Shown here: piece by piece, positions 1 to 9,057 of the stretch
Numbering within the stretch: position 1 is the first letter of the stretch
How the letters are laid out: each line of letters begins with the position of its first letter
DNA from: Vagococcus jeotgali
GTDB taxonomy: Bacteria > Bacillota > Bacilli > Lactobacillales > Vagococcaceae
Length of the DNA stretch: 64,000 bases
Direction: 5' to 3'
Assembly: GCF_035918315.1 (NCBI RefSeq)
Contig: NZ_CP142146.1
Coordinates: 248,001 to 312,000 of the forward strand
Position numbers and translations under genes: made by a program
Notes under the pieces: model-generated
Told to the model about the DNA's origin: nothing
What the model saw: the letters and a program-made list of their open reading frames with translations, nothing else
Database searches by the model: none

Positions 1-367
1 GAGCATGTTTTTCTAAAAACAATTGAATACTCTTTTCAAACCGCTCATGAGTAAAGGGTTTTAATAAATAGTCAATAACACCTAGTCTAAGACCTTCTTG
101 AACAGTCTGTAATTCATCAGCTGCTGTAATTAAAATCACATCAATTGGTAGCTTTTGTTGTCTAATCATCATTAAACAATCTAGCCCGTTTTCATTTTTT
201 AGGTGAATATCTAAAAGTAATAAATCAACTGTCTGCTTTTGTAAGTAATCAATAGCATTTGAAACAGTATTAGTGGAGTAAATATTATCAAAAATAGCCA
301 TTTTCTCTAAGTAGCTACGGTGAATAAATTCTACCATGGGGTCATCTTCTAAAATTAAAACATTCAT
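1..367 (-). CDS. maeR: Response regulator of the CitB/DcuR/MaeR type (partial, C-terminus outside window)
   Basis: Receiver domain of a two-component response regulator; about 122 residues are visible and the DNA-binding part lies beyond the window edge. The start is the ATG at 365-367. The acidic pocket (D8, D9), the phospho-acceptor D53 in LLLLDIHL, T81 and K103 in LLKPF are all present, so the receiver looks functional. It starts 4 bases after the stop of the sensor kinase gene and is almost certainly co-transcribed with it. The divergent malate transporter and malic enzyme genes suggest that this is MaeR, the activator of malate use. The family (CitB/DcuR) is clear from the sequence; the name rests on the neighbours. 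Confidence 0.85.
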   Translation of the reverse strand, partial: MNVLILEDDPMVEFIHRSYLEKMAIFDNIYSTNTVSNAIDYLQKQTVDLLLLDIHLKNENGLDCLMMIRQQKLPIDVILITAADELQTVQEGLRLGVIDYLLKPFTHERFEKSIQLFLEKHA

Positions 368-371
368 GTGT

Positions 372-1898
372 TTACTCTCCCTTGTAATATGTCATTAGTG
401 TTAAGTGAATTCTATTGTCTTCTTTGATCAAGTTGAATTCTCCATCAACAATTTCAATTAAATGATGAAAATATGGCTCTTCTAAAGCTATGATTAGACT
501 TTGGAAAATTTGTTGTTCTTCAAGGCACTCATAAGTTGTAAATAACCTGTCAGTTTGTTGTTCAAAATTTAGGAAAATAAATTCAGGTAATTCTAGTTTT
601 AATAAAGTATGGTGAATGTAGCGAATCACATTAATTAAGTGAATCGTATCTTGATCCTGTTCTAGATTTGGAATCTCCGAGAGCAGTTCAATGGTTAATT
701 GGGCTTTACATTCTGAAAAGCGCTCTCTTTCACCAATCAGAAAACTAGCAAATAATGGGTTATGACAAAGGATAGCTAATCTGTTGGAAAATTCCTGTTC
801 TGGAATGAGTAGCTCAGATAAATAAATAGTCAACTCATCATAGGCTTTTAAATCAGTCAATCCATAAATCACGTGAAGTTTATTCATAAATTCATGTGAC
901 TGAGTTTGCAAGGCACTGGCATAAGCTGTTGTGTTTGCTAGTTGATCTGTGACAAATTTTGATTCTGTAGCGTTTCTTAGAAAAATAATAGACCCAATAC
1001 GTTTTTGTCTGACAATGATTGGAGAGATTGAAAATAAATAATCTTGGCCTGCTTGTTGATAGATTTGTTCATGGCCGACGGCTAAATCTATCTGATCTAG
1101 ATGGGTTAGTAGGTAATCTAAATGCTGTTTTAGTAAGTATTCAGTATTAATACCATTTTGTTTAGCAAATTCCTTAGTAGCAATATTAACTAATGTAATT
1201 CGGTTCTTTTTATCTAAAACAATCACGATATCTTTTGACTCATTCAACATGGCATTACGTTCTTCAAGTAATGAAGAAATTTCCCATGGTTTCAAATTGT
1301 GTAATTGTTTCTTTAGCAAGTATGCGATGAAAACCGAGATAACACCTGCTAAGAGAATACTAGATAATAAGGAAATCTTAAAACCTCTTTGTGATTCATT
1401 AACAATGGTATCTAAAGTTGATAATTTTATACCTAAAGCAACAACACCAATTTGTTGTTGTTTTTTATTATATACAGGCTCAAGTATTCTAAGAGATGTC
1501 CCAAGTGTTCCTCTGTTGATTGAGGAGACGGCTTCTCCTTTTAAGGCAGGTAGTTCATCGCCACCTTCAAAATGTTCCCCGATTTTTTCTTTGTTAGGGT
1601 GGGTGAGTCTAATACCTTCCATCGTCATGACGACAGCGAAATCAATACCATAGTTTTCTTGAAAATCATCAGTGTATTGACTCAACTCAGGACTTGCGTC
1701 GCCTTTTTTCAGGGCCTCAATTACAATTGGTTCACGAGCGAGTTGCTTTCCTTCAGCAAAAAGTCTTTTTGTTTCATTTACCTCAATAGTTGCTGAATTT
1801 TCTTTAAGTAAAAAGGTATATAACGCGGTATTTGTCACTATTAAAGTGAGGGTGAAAATAACAGTAATCACAAGCCATAAGCCTATTTTTTTATTCAT
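372..1898 (-). CDS. maeK: CitA/DcuS-type membrane sensor histidine kinase, malate sensor
   Basis: A 508-residue sensor with the layout of the CitA/DcuS family: membrane segment at about 7-30, extracytoplasmic Cache/PDC sensor at about 31-170 (with the typical HPNKEKIGEHF and GTLGTSLR stretches), second membrane segment at about 174-196, a PAS domain at about 215-312, and a dimerisation helix with the phospho-acceptor H335 in SHEFMNKLH. The C-terminal ATP-binding part is odd: where the family has an N-box (GNLIENA-like) it reads LINVIRYIHHTLLK, and I find no DxGxG G1 box or G2 box. Either it has diverged strongly or catalysis is impaired. It precedes the response regulator and diverges from maeP, which points to L-malate (or a related dicarboxylate) as the signal. 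Confidence 0.85.
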   Translation of the reverse strand: MNKKIGLWLVITVIFTLTLIVTNTALYTFLLKENSATIEVNETKRLFAEGKQLAREPIVIEALKKGDASPELSQYTDDFQENYGIDFAVVMTMEGIRLTHPNKEKIGEHFEGGDELPALKGEAVSSINRGTLGTSLRILEPVYNKKQQQIGVVALGIKLSTLDTIVNESQRGFKISLLSSILLAGVISVFIAYLLKKQLHNLKPWEISSLLEERNAMLNESKDIVIVLDKKNRITLVNIATKEFAKQNGINTEYLLKQHLDYLLTHLDQIDLAVGHEQIYQQAGQDYLFSISPIIVRQKRIGSIIFLRNATESKFVTDQLANTTAYASALQTQSHEFMNKLHVIYGLTDLKAYDELTIYLSELLIPEQEFSNRLAILCHNPLFASFLIGERERFSECKAQLTIELLSEIPNLEQDQDTIHLINVIRYIHHTLLKLELPEFIFLNFEQQTDRLFTTYECLEEQQIFQSLIIALEEPYFHHLIEIVDGEFNLIKEDNRIHLTLMTYYKGE

Positions 1899-2036
1899 AA
1901 GTGTCTCTCCAGTGATATATTGTGAAAAAATAAATTTAATTAAATTAATTGATTTATTTAAGTTAGTTAAATAAAGTTCATTTTGGAAAACGCTATCTTT
2001 ATAATGAAATCATTAAGGAAAGAGGAGCGTAAATAA
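1899..2036. promoter_or_regulatory. Divergent maeKR / maePE control region
   Basis: This AT-rich gap separates maeK from maeP. It contains TTATTTAA at 1954-1961 and its reverse complement TTAAATAA at 1967-1974; similar TTATT(A/T)AA repeats are the reported MaeR targets in Lactobacillus casei. A TATAAT at 2000-2005 with a poor -35 (TTCATT, 1977-1982, 17-base spacing) would serve maeP and suits an activator-dependent promoter. A catabolite-response-element-like sequence (1984-1998, TGGAAAACGCTATCT) matches the consensus except at one base and overlaps the promoter spacer, so CcpA repression is likely. The motifs are seen; the binding is inferred. Confidence 0.55.
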
Positions 2037-3371
2037 ATGAAACAAACTCAGTCGATGAAAAATACGGCGCAACAATCAGGTGTAACATTTAAGGAAAAAG
2101 CAAAGAAATTTTATGTTGGTCCAGTACCTCTACCAGTGTATCTTACCTTATCCCTTGTTATTCTGGCAACAGCTTTATTCCAACAATTACCAGTTAACAT
2201 GCTTGGTGGATTTGCTGTTATTTTAACATTAGGTTGGTTACTAGGTACAATTGGTGCAAATATTCCTGGATTTAAGAATTTTGGTGGTCCTGCGATTTTA
2301 TCATTACTTGTTCCGTCAATTATGGTATTTTTTAATTTATTAAATGATAATGTCTTAGCGTCAACAGATATCTTAATGAAGCAAGCAAACTTTTTATACT
2401 TTTATATTGCTTGTTTAGTTTGTGGTAGTATACTGGGAATGAACCGCATCATTCTTGTTCAAGGATTAATGCGTATGATTATTCCAATGCTAATCGGAAT
2501 GATTTGTGCTATGGGTGTGGGGACTCTTGTTGGTGTATTACTAGGTTTAGAATGGCAACAAACCTTATTCTTCATTGTGACACCTGTTTTAGCTGGAGGT
2601 ATTGGTGAGGGTATCTTGCCGCTGTCCTTGGGTTATAGTGCCATAACGGGACTCGGTAGTGAACAATTAGTAGCACAACTTATCCCTGCAACAATTATTG
2701 GTAACTTTTTTGCGATTATGTGTTCAGCTATTTTATCTCGTTGGGGAGAAAAACGCCCAGATTTATCTGGTAGCGGTCAATTAATCAAAGCAAAAGACGG
2801 AGTAGATATGTCTGATGCAATGAAAGAAGATAATTCACCAATTGATGTAAAATTAATGGGTGCTGGTGTTTTAACAGCTTGTACGTTATTTATCACAGGG
2901 TCACTACTACAATACTTCACAGGGTTTCCTGGGCCAGTATTAATGATTGTGGTTGCTGCATTTTTAAAATATATTAACGTGGTTCCTAAAGAAACAGAAA
3001 AAGGTTCAAAACAGTTATACAAATTTATTTCTGGTAACTTTACATTCCCATTAATGGCGGGACTTGGTATGTTATATATTCCACTAAAAGATGTGATTGG
3101 CGTGTTAACATGGCAATATTTCTTAGTCGTGATTAGTACCGTATTTACAGTTATTGCTACAGGATTTTTCGTATCACGCTTTATGAATATGTATCCAATT
3201 GAAGCAGCTATTATTTCTGCTTGTCAAAGTGGTATGGGTGGAACAGGGGACGTTGCGATTTTAAGTACAACAAACCGTATGAACTTAATGCCATTTGCCC
3301 AAGTTGCAACACGTTTAGGTGGTGCGATTACAGTTATTTCTATGACAGCTATATTGAGAATGATCTTTTAA
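2037..3371 (+). CDS. maeP: 2-hydroxycarboxylate (malate) transporter, MaeP/CitS family
   Basis: A 444-residue, very hydrophobic membrane protein of the 2-hydroxycarboxylate transporter family (CitS, MleP, MaeP), which imports malate or citrate with sodium or protons. The two family GGxG re-entrant-loop motifs are present: GGIGEG at 187-192 and GGTGD near residue 400, followed by the conserved arginine in TRLGGA. The length is normal. An RBS (AGAGGAG) lies just before the ATG. The malic enzyme gene follows after 23 bases, so imported malate is converted to pyruvate. The substrate is inferred from the neighbours: no citrate lyase genes are visible. Confidence 0.9.
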   Translation: MKQTQSMKNTAQQSGVTFKEKAKKFYVGPVPLPVYLTLSLVILATALFQQLPVNMLGGFAVILTLGWLLGTIGANIPGFKNFGGPAILSLLVPSIMVFFNLLNDNVLASTDILMKQANFLYFYIACLVCGSILGMNRIILVQGLMRMIIPMLIGMICAMGVGTLVGVLLGLEWQQTLFFIVTPVLAGGIGEGILPLSLGYSAITGLGSEQLVAQLIPATIIGNFFAIMCSAILSRWGEKRPDLSGSGQLIKAKDGVDMSDAMKEDNSPIDVKLMGAGVLTACTLFITGSLLQYFTGFPGPVLMIVVAAFLKYINVVPKETEKGSKQLYKFISGNFTFPLMAGLGMLYIPLKDVIGVLTWQYFLVVISTVFTVIATGFFVSRFMNMYPIEAAIISACQSGMGGTGDVAILSTTNRMNLMPFAQVATRLGGAITVISMTAILRMIF

Positions 3372-3394
3372 TTAAAAACTTAGGAGGAAGTAAA

Positions 3395-4555
3395 ATGAGT
3401 CAAGATGTAAGAGAATTAGCAATTGAACAAGCAAAAAAACATGGTGGTAAACTTGAGGTAACACCAAAAGTTCCAATTAACAATCGACATGATTTAAGTA
3501 TTGCCTACACACCAGGAGTAGCAGCTGTGTGTACTGAAATTGCAGAAGATAAAGATAAGGCCTATGAATTAACAACAAAGAAAAATACCGTAGCAGTTGT
3601 TAGTGATGGTTCAGCAGTTCTTGGTTTAGGTAACATTGGTGCAGAAGCCTCTATGCCAGTTATGGAAGGGAAAGCTGCATTGTTCAAGCGTTTTGCTGAT
3701 GTTGACTCAATTCCTATTGTTTTAGATACACAAGATACTGAAGAAATCATTTCAATCGTTAAAGCGATTGCTCCAACATTTGGTGGAATTAATTTAGAGG
3801 ATATCAGTGCTCCGAGATGTTTTGAGATAGAACAACGCTTAATTGAAGAGTGTGATATTCCAGTGTTTCATGATGATCAACATGGAACAGCTATTGTGGT
3901 GTTAGCTGCAGCATTTAATAGCTTAAAACTAATTGGTAAAGATATAAAAGATGTAAAAATTGTTGTAAATGGTGGAGGTTCTGCTGGGCTTTCTGTGACC
4001 CGTAAGTTCTTAGCAGCAGGGGCTAAAGATGTGACTGTTGTGGACCGTGTCGGTATTTTAAATAAAAAAGATGCAAAAAATTTACCAGCTCATCATGCTG
4101 AAATTGCTGAGTTAACAAATCTAAGGGGTCTATCAGGAACTCTTGAAGATGCTTTGGTTGGTGCTGACATTTTTGTTGGCGTATCAGCTCCAGGTGTCTT
4201 AAAACCTGAATGGATTAAAACAATGGCAGCTAAACCAGTTATTTTTGCTATGGCAAATCCGACACCAGAAATTTTCCCAGATGAAGCTCTTGAAGCAGGT
4301 GCTTACATTGTTGGAACAGGTCGTAGTGATTTTCCTAACCAAATTAATAATGTTCTAGCTTTCCCTGGAATTTTTAGAGGGGCACTGGATGCTCGTGCAA
4401 CGTCTATTACAATTGAGATGCAAATTGCAGCAGCTAAAGGAATTGCAAGTTTGATTCCTGATAGTGAACTAACAACTACTAATATTATTCCAGATCCATT
4501 CCAAGAAGGCGTGGCTTTAGTTGTAGCAGATTCAGTAAGAAATTCAGTTAAATAA
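3395..4555 (+). CDS. maeE: NAD-dependent malic enzyme (oxaloacetate-decarboxylating)
   Basis: A 386-residue short bacterial malic enzyme that decarboxylates L-malate to pyruvate and CO2 with NAD(P) reduction. Visible motifs are SIAYTPGVAAVC near the N-terminus (catalytic Tyr), GSAVLGLGNIG, the metal-binding FHDDQHGTA, and the dinucleotide-binding GGGSAGLS. An upstream in-frame extension exists from 3221, but it overlaps maeP; the start at 3395 has a good Shine-Dalgarno (TAGGAGG) and gives the normal family N-terminus. It forms an operon with maeP and ends at a strong terminator. Together they let the cell grow on malate under control of the divergent two-component system. Confidence 0.93.
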   Translation: MSQDVRELAIEQAKKHGGKLEVTPKVPINNRHDLSIAYTPGVAAVCTEIAEDKDKAYELTTKKNTVAVVSDGSAVLGLGNIGAEASMPVMEGKAALFKRFADVDSIPIVLDTQDTEEIISIVKAIAPTFGGINLEDISAPRCFEIEQRLIEECDIPVFHDDQHGTAIVVLAAAFNSLKLIGKDIKDVKIVVNGGGSAGLSVTRKFLAAGAKDVTVVDRVGILNKKDAKNLPAHHAEIAELTNLRGLSGTLEDALVGADIFVGVSAPGVLKPEWIKTMAAKPVIFAMANPTPEIFPDEALEAGAYIVGTGRSDFPNQINNVLAFPGIFRGALDARATSITIEMQIAAAKGIASLIPDSELTTTNIIPDPFQEGVALVVADSVRNSVK

Positions 4556-4570
4556 TGATAAAAATGAAAA

Positions 4571-4606
4571 GTAGGTTGGCTTATTAAGTCGACCTATCTT
4601 TTTTAT
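4571..4606 (+). terminator. Rho-independent terminator of maePE
   Basis: A stem TAGGTTGGC / GTCGACCTA (with G-U pairs) around a TTATTAA loop is followed by a T-rich tract. It abuts the stop codon of the convergent peptidase gene and may act in both directions. Confidence 0.8.
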
Positions 4607-5053
4607 TTATAAAAAGATTAGAAATAATCCTATTGTTAAAAAAGGTACGAAGGGGATTTTATGATGTGTTTTTCTAGTTATCATCTTCCAAAGTAGAATC
4701 CATAATAAAGCACTACTAGAAGCATAGAATAATAACCAGATAAATTGAATAGGACTTAAAACTAAAGACCAACTTAGTAACAATTTTAAGTCCCCACCAC
4801 CAATGTATGCTGGAAATAACCATATGATAAGGTTGCTAATGAAGAACAATACTAAAAAAAATAAGAAATGAAAGTGGCTTATACCGATTTCTAAAGCATA
4901 GCATAACAAAATAAGAGGAGTAGCAATATTAAAAACTAGAGGAGAGACTTTGAAGGTTTTAGCGTCATGAATAGCTAGTAATGAACTTGTCATGAGCATC
5001 AATAGTTGAAAAAAAGGTAAAGATAAATTACGGAATTGGTTAATGATTATCAT
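4607..5053 (-). CDS. Short A24-family prepilin-type peptidase
   Basis: A 148-residue integral membrane protein with about five hydrophobic segments. Two aspartates fit the aspartyl-protease pair of type IV prepilin peptidases: D in AIHDAKTFKVSP, and D in the GxGD motif (GGGDLKLLL). The N-terminal methyltransferase domain with the cysteine cluster found in ComC/PilD is absent, so the protein resembles the short TadV/CpaA-like forms. I chose the ATG at 5051-5053 because AGGTG lies the right distance upstream; a GTG at 5062 is possible. It is monocistronic and convergent with maeE, and no pseudopilin genes are in the window. It may process competence pseudopilins encoded elsewhere; that is inference. 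Confidence 0.75.
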   Translation of the reverse strand: MIIINQFRNLSLPFFQLLMLMTSSLLAIHDAKTFKVSPLVFNIATPLILLCYALEIGISHFHFLFFLVLFFISNLIIWLFPAYIGGGDLKLLLSWSLVLSPIQFIWLLFYASSSALLWILLWKMITRKTHHKIPFVPFLTIGLFLIFL

Positions 5054-5105
5054 TATTATCACCTCATTTAAAAGATACGTTTAATGGGGAATTATTTTTT
5101 ATTTG

Positions 5106-5133
5106 TTTACATTGTGTGATAAACTGATATAAC
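5106..5133 (+). promoter_or_regulatory. Sigma-A-type promoter of the lipoprotein gene
   Basis: TTTACA (5106-5111), a 16-base spacer and TATAAC (5128-5133) lie about 30 bases before the start of the lipoprotein gene. Confidence 0.55.
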
Positions 5134-5162
5134 GATGATGATATTCAATGAGGGTGAAAAAT

Positions 5163-5876
5163 ATGTTTAAGAAAAATTGGTTTTATATTTTATTAATCAG
5201 TCTACTAAGTATTGGTTTAACAGGCTGCGGGGAAAAAGGCTTACCAGATGATGAAGTTGGTAAGTTATTTGTTGATCGCTTGGTTTATGACAAACGATCT
5301 AAAGAGTTTAAGGAATCTTTTGTTGATGGTGATGTATTAGATAAACAAATGCAAGTAATGACAGTTTCTATGCAGGAGAGCTTTTCGACAGTATTTGATG
5401 CAGTTGCTGATAATTTAACAGATGACGAGCGAGAAAAAATTTCACAAGGGCTAATGGAACGAGTTCGAAAAACGGCACAATATGAGGTTGAAAGCTCAGC
5501 AGAAGGTAAAGATAAAATTAAAGTAACTTATCATATTCAAGGTTTTGATTATCCAGAATTTGTTGGAAGAATGATGACAAACATGTTGAAAACAGGAGAA
5601 GAATTTGAACCTAACAGCCAAGAAGCTGGACAATTAGTTTTTCTATCCTATTTTGAAGCATTAGAAGACACAGAAGAGAGTCCTGATATTGTTGATGTGA
5701 CGATTAATTTTGAAAGACAGAAAAAACAGTGGTTGGTTAGTGATAATCAAGATGAGGATGTTGATAGGTTGTTACTGGCTTTTATGTCAGGTACAAGTAG
5801 TTCAGACAGTTATGAACTTAAAGTAAATGATGCAGTTAATCAAGCAGTTGAAGAAGCTAAAAAAAGACTTAAGTAA
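5163..5876 (+). CDS. Lipoprotein of unknown function (DUF5105-like)
   Basis: A 237-residue secreted lipoprotein: positively charged N-terminus (KKNW), hydrophobic stretch, and a lipobox LTGC followed by GEKG. The mature part is acidic and mostly alpha-helical, with no catalytic motif I recognise. It resembles the DUF5105/DUF4878-type lipoproteins of enterococci from memory; this was not searched. The ATG at 5163 follows GAGGGTG with good spacing; an in-frame ATG at 5148 would add five residues but has no Shine-Dalgarno. It has its own promoter and seems to be transcribed alone. Confidence 0.7.
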   Translation: MFKKNWFYILLISLLSIGLTGCGEKGLPDDEVGKLFVDRLVYDKRSKEFKESFVDGDVLDKQMQVMTVSMQESFSTVFDAVADNLTDDEREKISQGLMERVRKTAQYEVESSAEGKDKIKVTYHIQGFDYPEFVGRMMTNMLKTGEEFEPNSQEAGQLVFLSYFEALEDTEESPDIVDVTINFERQKKQWLVSDNQDEDVDRLLLAFMSGTSSSDSYELKVNDAVNQAVEEAKKRLK

Positions 5877-5951
5877 AGTGCAATCATTGGCCTAATTACT
5901 ATAAAGGTGTTATACTGATTGTATTAACAAATAAAGGAGAATGATACAATT

Positions 5952-6413
5952 ATGAAAAATGAACAAACAAAACGTATTTTAAACCAAGCGGTGGCAGATC
6001 TTAGTCAATTTTCAATTGTTATTCACCAAACACACTGGTATATGAGAGGCGAAGGCTTTTTAGTTTATCATCCGAAAATGGACGAGTACATGGATGATAT
6101 CAATGAGCGTGTTGATGTGGTAGCAGAAAGACTAATCACAATCGGTGGTAGCCCTTATTCAACTCTAGAAGAGTTTAAAACGAATACAAAAATTAAAGAT
6201 GAGCCTGGAACATTTGATAAATCAATGGTTGAGCGTATTGAAAACTTATTAGAAGGATATCGTTACTTAGCCGATCTATTTCGTCAAGGTATTGATATTA
6301 CTGAAGAAGAAGATGATATTGTGTCTCAAGATATTTTTACATCAATGAAGGCTGACTTTGAAAAAACAATCTGGATGTTATCTGCTGAGTTAGGTAAAGA
6401 ACCTGGTTTATAA
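5952..6413 (+). CDS. dps: Dps family ferritin-like DNA-binding/iron-storage protein
   Basis: A 153-residue Dps protein that oxidises and stores iron in a 12-subunit shell, protecting DNA from peroxide. The ferroxidase ligands are visible in the family pattern: HQTHWYMRG near residues 25-33, H in VYHPKMDEY, and D and E in MDDINERVDVVAERL. The length is typical. An RBS AAAGGAG precedes the ATG. A likely promoter is TTGGCC (5887-5892) with an extended -10 TGTTATACT (-10 at 5911-5916). I did not see a clear PerR box. It is monocistronic and ends in a strong terminator. Confidence 0.92.
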   Translation: MKNEQTKRILNQAVADLSQFSIVIHQTHWYMRGEGFLVYHPKMDEYMDDINERVDVVAERLITIGGSPYSTLEEFKTNTKIKDEPGTFDKSMVERIENLLEGYRYLADLFRQGIDITEEEDDIVSQDIFTSMKADFEKTIWMLSAELGKEPGL

Positions 6414-6421
6414 AATAAAAA

Positions 6422-6458
6422 AATGCTTAGAGGGATTATCTCTTAAGCATTTTTTTTT
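6422..6458 (+). terminator. Terminator after dps
   Basis: AATGCTTAGAG and CTCTTAAGCATT form a stem around GGATTAT, followed by a run of Ts. The stop codon of the convergent yfhO gene (6436) lies inside the stem, so the element is probably shared. Confidence 0.85.
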
Positions 6459-9057
6459 GTCCATTTTTAGAAATGAAATAGTAATAAATGATGTAAGTTC
6501 CTATGGCTAAAATGAAGCAGATAAAGCCAATTATAAGACCAGGTGGAGTAAATTTCATGCTCACATCATGTACGCCGCTTGGGACGGTAAAAGTTAAAAA
6601 ACCATCTTTAAAAGCTTTAGTTGGTACTTTTTTATTATCAACCTTAACTTGCCATCCTTTATCAAATGGAATAGAGGTAAAGACGACTTGTTCTTCAGGC
6701 GTTTCAATATGGGCTGTTGCTTGTCTGTTACTTACTTTAAAATCAACAGCACGTTCGCTAATAGCATTCATGGCAGCTTGATATTTTGGAATGTCTAGTA
6801 AAATTACAGGAGGATCAGTAATAGTAACTTCTTCTGTTCCGTAGAAAGATACAGTAAACGTTACAGTAGCATCATCCTTAAAGTAGCCTAAGTTGTAATA
6901 CTGACCGGTAATACCAATTTGAGATTTGTAAGACATGCCATCAGTAGAGACAGTTGCTGTTGAGCTTTTTAGTGCCCCAAAATTTTCTGGGTAAATACTC
7001 AAATAGGCCTGCTTGCCTGCTGGTACGTCTACTTCAAAGGTAATGTCTTTAGCAATTTCACCTTCTTTTTCTTTAATTGTCATATAGTCACCTGCTTTAT
7101 ATGAGATATCAGCATTAGTTGACTTAATGATTCTTGGTGTTAAAGAAGTATAGTAGAGCTCATTTAAGTTAGATAGATGATTGACTAAATTTTGTTGAGA
7201 TTTTAAATTATTTCCTTTTGGAATATTAACATTATAAATATCAGCATCAGTTAGTACACCAAGAGGTAAGGTGTTTTTGTTATCAAACAATTGATATTTT
7301 CCTTTTTGGCTAACTCTATTAAAGCCGTACTTATCAATTCCTTGATCACTAATATTATGTTTTATTCCCATTAAGCTATCCATCATTAAAGTGTTATTTT
7401 GATAGCGAATATTTAAGTTAGTTCCTCTTGATCTAAAACCTAAATCATTTAATAAAGAGGAAGAATGGCGGTTTCTAATGGAAGAAAACATACTGATACC
7501 ACTATACCCGTAATTAAAGCTATCATTAGCAGAAATAGGGGCAAGGGATTCTAGGCGTTTAAAACTTTGTTTGTTGCTAGCATTTGCCTCATCAACAAGT
7601 CCTTTATAATCAGGGTAGGGATCAGAAAAGACACTTCTAGAAGCATAATTCCAATCATCTAAAATACCATAAAGCATAAAAGAGGTATTGATATAAGCCT
7701 CCCCGGTCACAATAAGTAGTAGCAGCAGTGCTAAGCTTTTTTTAGGTAGTTTTTTTAGTTGATAGAAAACAATGCTGATGAGATACAAACCTAAAAATAA
7801 AATAGTCACAACGTATTGTTGTAAAGTGACATAATCATAAGCCTCTTTTCCTGAAGCAAAGAAAGCAACGGAAAATAGAACTGCTAAAACAATTACAATG
7901 GTCACCATTTGTCCTCTATTGTCTTTTGAAAATTGTTCCCATCCATATCCTGCTAACATGACAACTAAAAAGGAAAATAGAAAACTAAAGCGGAATAAAA
8001 ACATATTGGGAGCATGAAATCCATGCCAAAATAAATTTAGTGGCTCTAAATAAAAACTAAGGATTAAAATGATAAACAACCCACCATAGGCCAATTTGTT
8101 TTTTAATGTTACTTGATTGGTAACAAAGTAAAAAATACAAAACAGCAAAGGCAGTAAACCAACGTAAATAAATGGAATGGAATCATACTTTGTCGTGTCG
8201 AATACACCGATCATATTTTTCATTATGATATCCCAAAACCCAGTAGCTGCTGTTTTAATTTTAGTCATCTCTGTTAATTTTTCCCCGTTAGTACTTAAAT
8301 CAAGGACAGCCGGTAAAATCATCACCATAGAAGCAATACCTGCGAGAAAAGCTGTTATAAAATAAGGAATAATCGATTTAATATATTGCTTTTTATTGGT
8401 TAGTAATCTGGCAAAATAATATAAAACAGAGAATACTCCTACCATAAAGCCGAAGTAAAAATTCGTTATAAATAAAAGTAAATAAGCGACGAATAATAAA
8501 GCTGATTTTCCTTTATCCATAATTTGATTAATACCTAATATGATTAATGGTAAATACATAAAAGTATCTAGCCACATGATTAACTCTGATTGAGCTGTGG
8601 CAAACGACATCAAGGAATATGTCACGCTTAAGGTAATATGTGACCATTTTGATAGTCTGTACGTCTCTTTACTGTAAAACCAAAAGGCTAAACTAGCAGC
8701 ACCAATTTTTAGTAACGTCAGCACATAAAGAGCATCAGGCATATTTTGATTTTTAAATAGAAAAACGATAGGTGTGAAAATACCACCTAGATAATAAGAA
8801 ATTAGTGACCAATAATTTAAACCAAGAGAAGCATTCCATGTATAAAAGGCACTTTGCTCACCATGCATCATATTATTAAAGCTAGCATGAAAATTTGAGA
8901 ACTGGGAAAAAGCATCACTAGCTAAAACACTTCTAGAGCTGCCAGGATAAATTCCTAGACTGATGTAGACACCAATCATAATAAGAACAGGAATAAAAAA
9001 AGCAATTAGTCCATATTTTCCATTAGTTTGAAAGGATTTTTTTACTTTATCCATCAT
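6436..9057 (-). CDS. yfhO: YfhO family multi-spanning membrane protein (putative glycosyltransferase)
   Basis: An 873-residue membrane protein of the YfhO family: about a dozen membrane helices in the first half, a large extracytoplasmic region at roughly 480-840, and one last membrane helix near the C-terminus. The family start is recognisable (YPGSSRSVLASDAFSQF), with the acidic residue in the first external loop expected of GT-C-type glycosyltransferases. Family members in Listeria and Bacillus add sugars to lipoteichoic acid from a lipid-linked donor, so a wall-polymer glycosylation role is likely but not shown here. The start codon overlaps the proA stop (ATGA), so it is translationally coupled as the last gene of proB-proA-yfhO; that pairing with proline synthesis is unexplained. 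Confidence 0.85.
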   Translation of the reverse strand: MMDKVKKSFQTNGKYGLIAFFIPVLIMIGVYISLGIYPGSSRSVLASDAFSQFSNFHASFNNMMHGEQSAFYTWNASLGLNYWSLISYYLGGIFTPIVFLFKNQNMPDALYVLTLLKIGAASLAFWFYSKETYRLSKWSHITLSVTYSLMSFATAQSELIMWLDTFMYLPLIILGINQIMDKGKSALLFVAYLLLFITNFYFGFMVGVFSVLYYFARLLTNKKQYIKSIIPYFITAFLAGIASMVMILPAVLDLSTNGEKLTEMTKIKTAATGFWDIIMKNMIGVFDTTKYDSIPFIYVGLLPLLFCIFYFVTNQVTLKNKLAYGGLFIILILSFYLEPLNLFWHGFHAPNMFLFRFSFLFSFLVVMLAGYGWEQFSKDNRGQMVTIVIVLAVLFSVAFFASGKEAYDYVTLQQYVVTILFLGLYLISIVFYQLKKLPKKSLALLLLLIVTGEAYINTSFMLYGILDDWNYASRSVFSDPYPDYKGLVDEANASNKQSFKRLESLAPISANDSFNYGYSGISMFSSIRNRHSSSLLNDLGFRSRGTNLNIRYQNNTLMMDSLMGIKHNISDQGIDKYGFNRVSQKGKYQLFDNKNTLPLGVLTDADIYNVNIPKGNNLKSQQNLVNHLSNLNELYYTSLTPRIIKSTNADISYKAGDYMTIKEKEGEIAKDITFEVDVPAGKQAYLSIYPENFGALKSSTATVSTDGMSYKSQIGITGQYYNLGYFKDDATVTFTVSFYGTEEVTITDPPVILLDIPKYQAAMNAISERAVDFKVSNRQATAHIETPEEQVVFTSIPFDKGWQVKVDNKKVPTKAFKDGFLTFTVPSGVHDVSMKFTPPGLIIGFICFILAIGTYIIYYYFISKNGQKKMLKR

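Noticed and set aside
3221-3394. N-terminal extension of the malic enzyme
   Set aside because: It overlaps maeP out of frame and lacks similarity to malic enzymes; the start at 3395 has a strong RBS.
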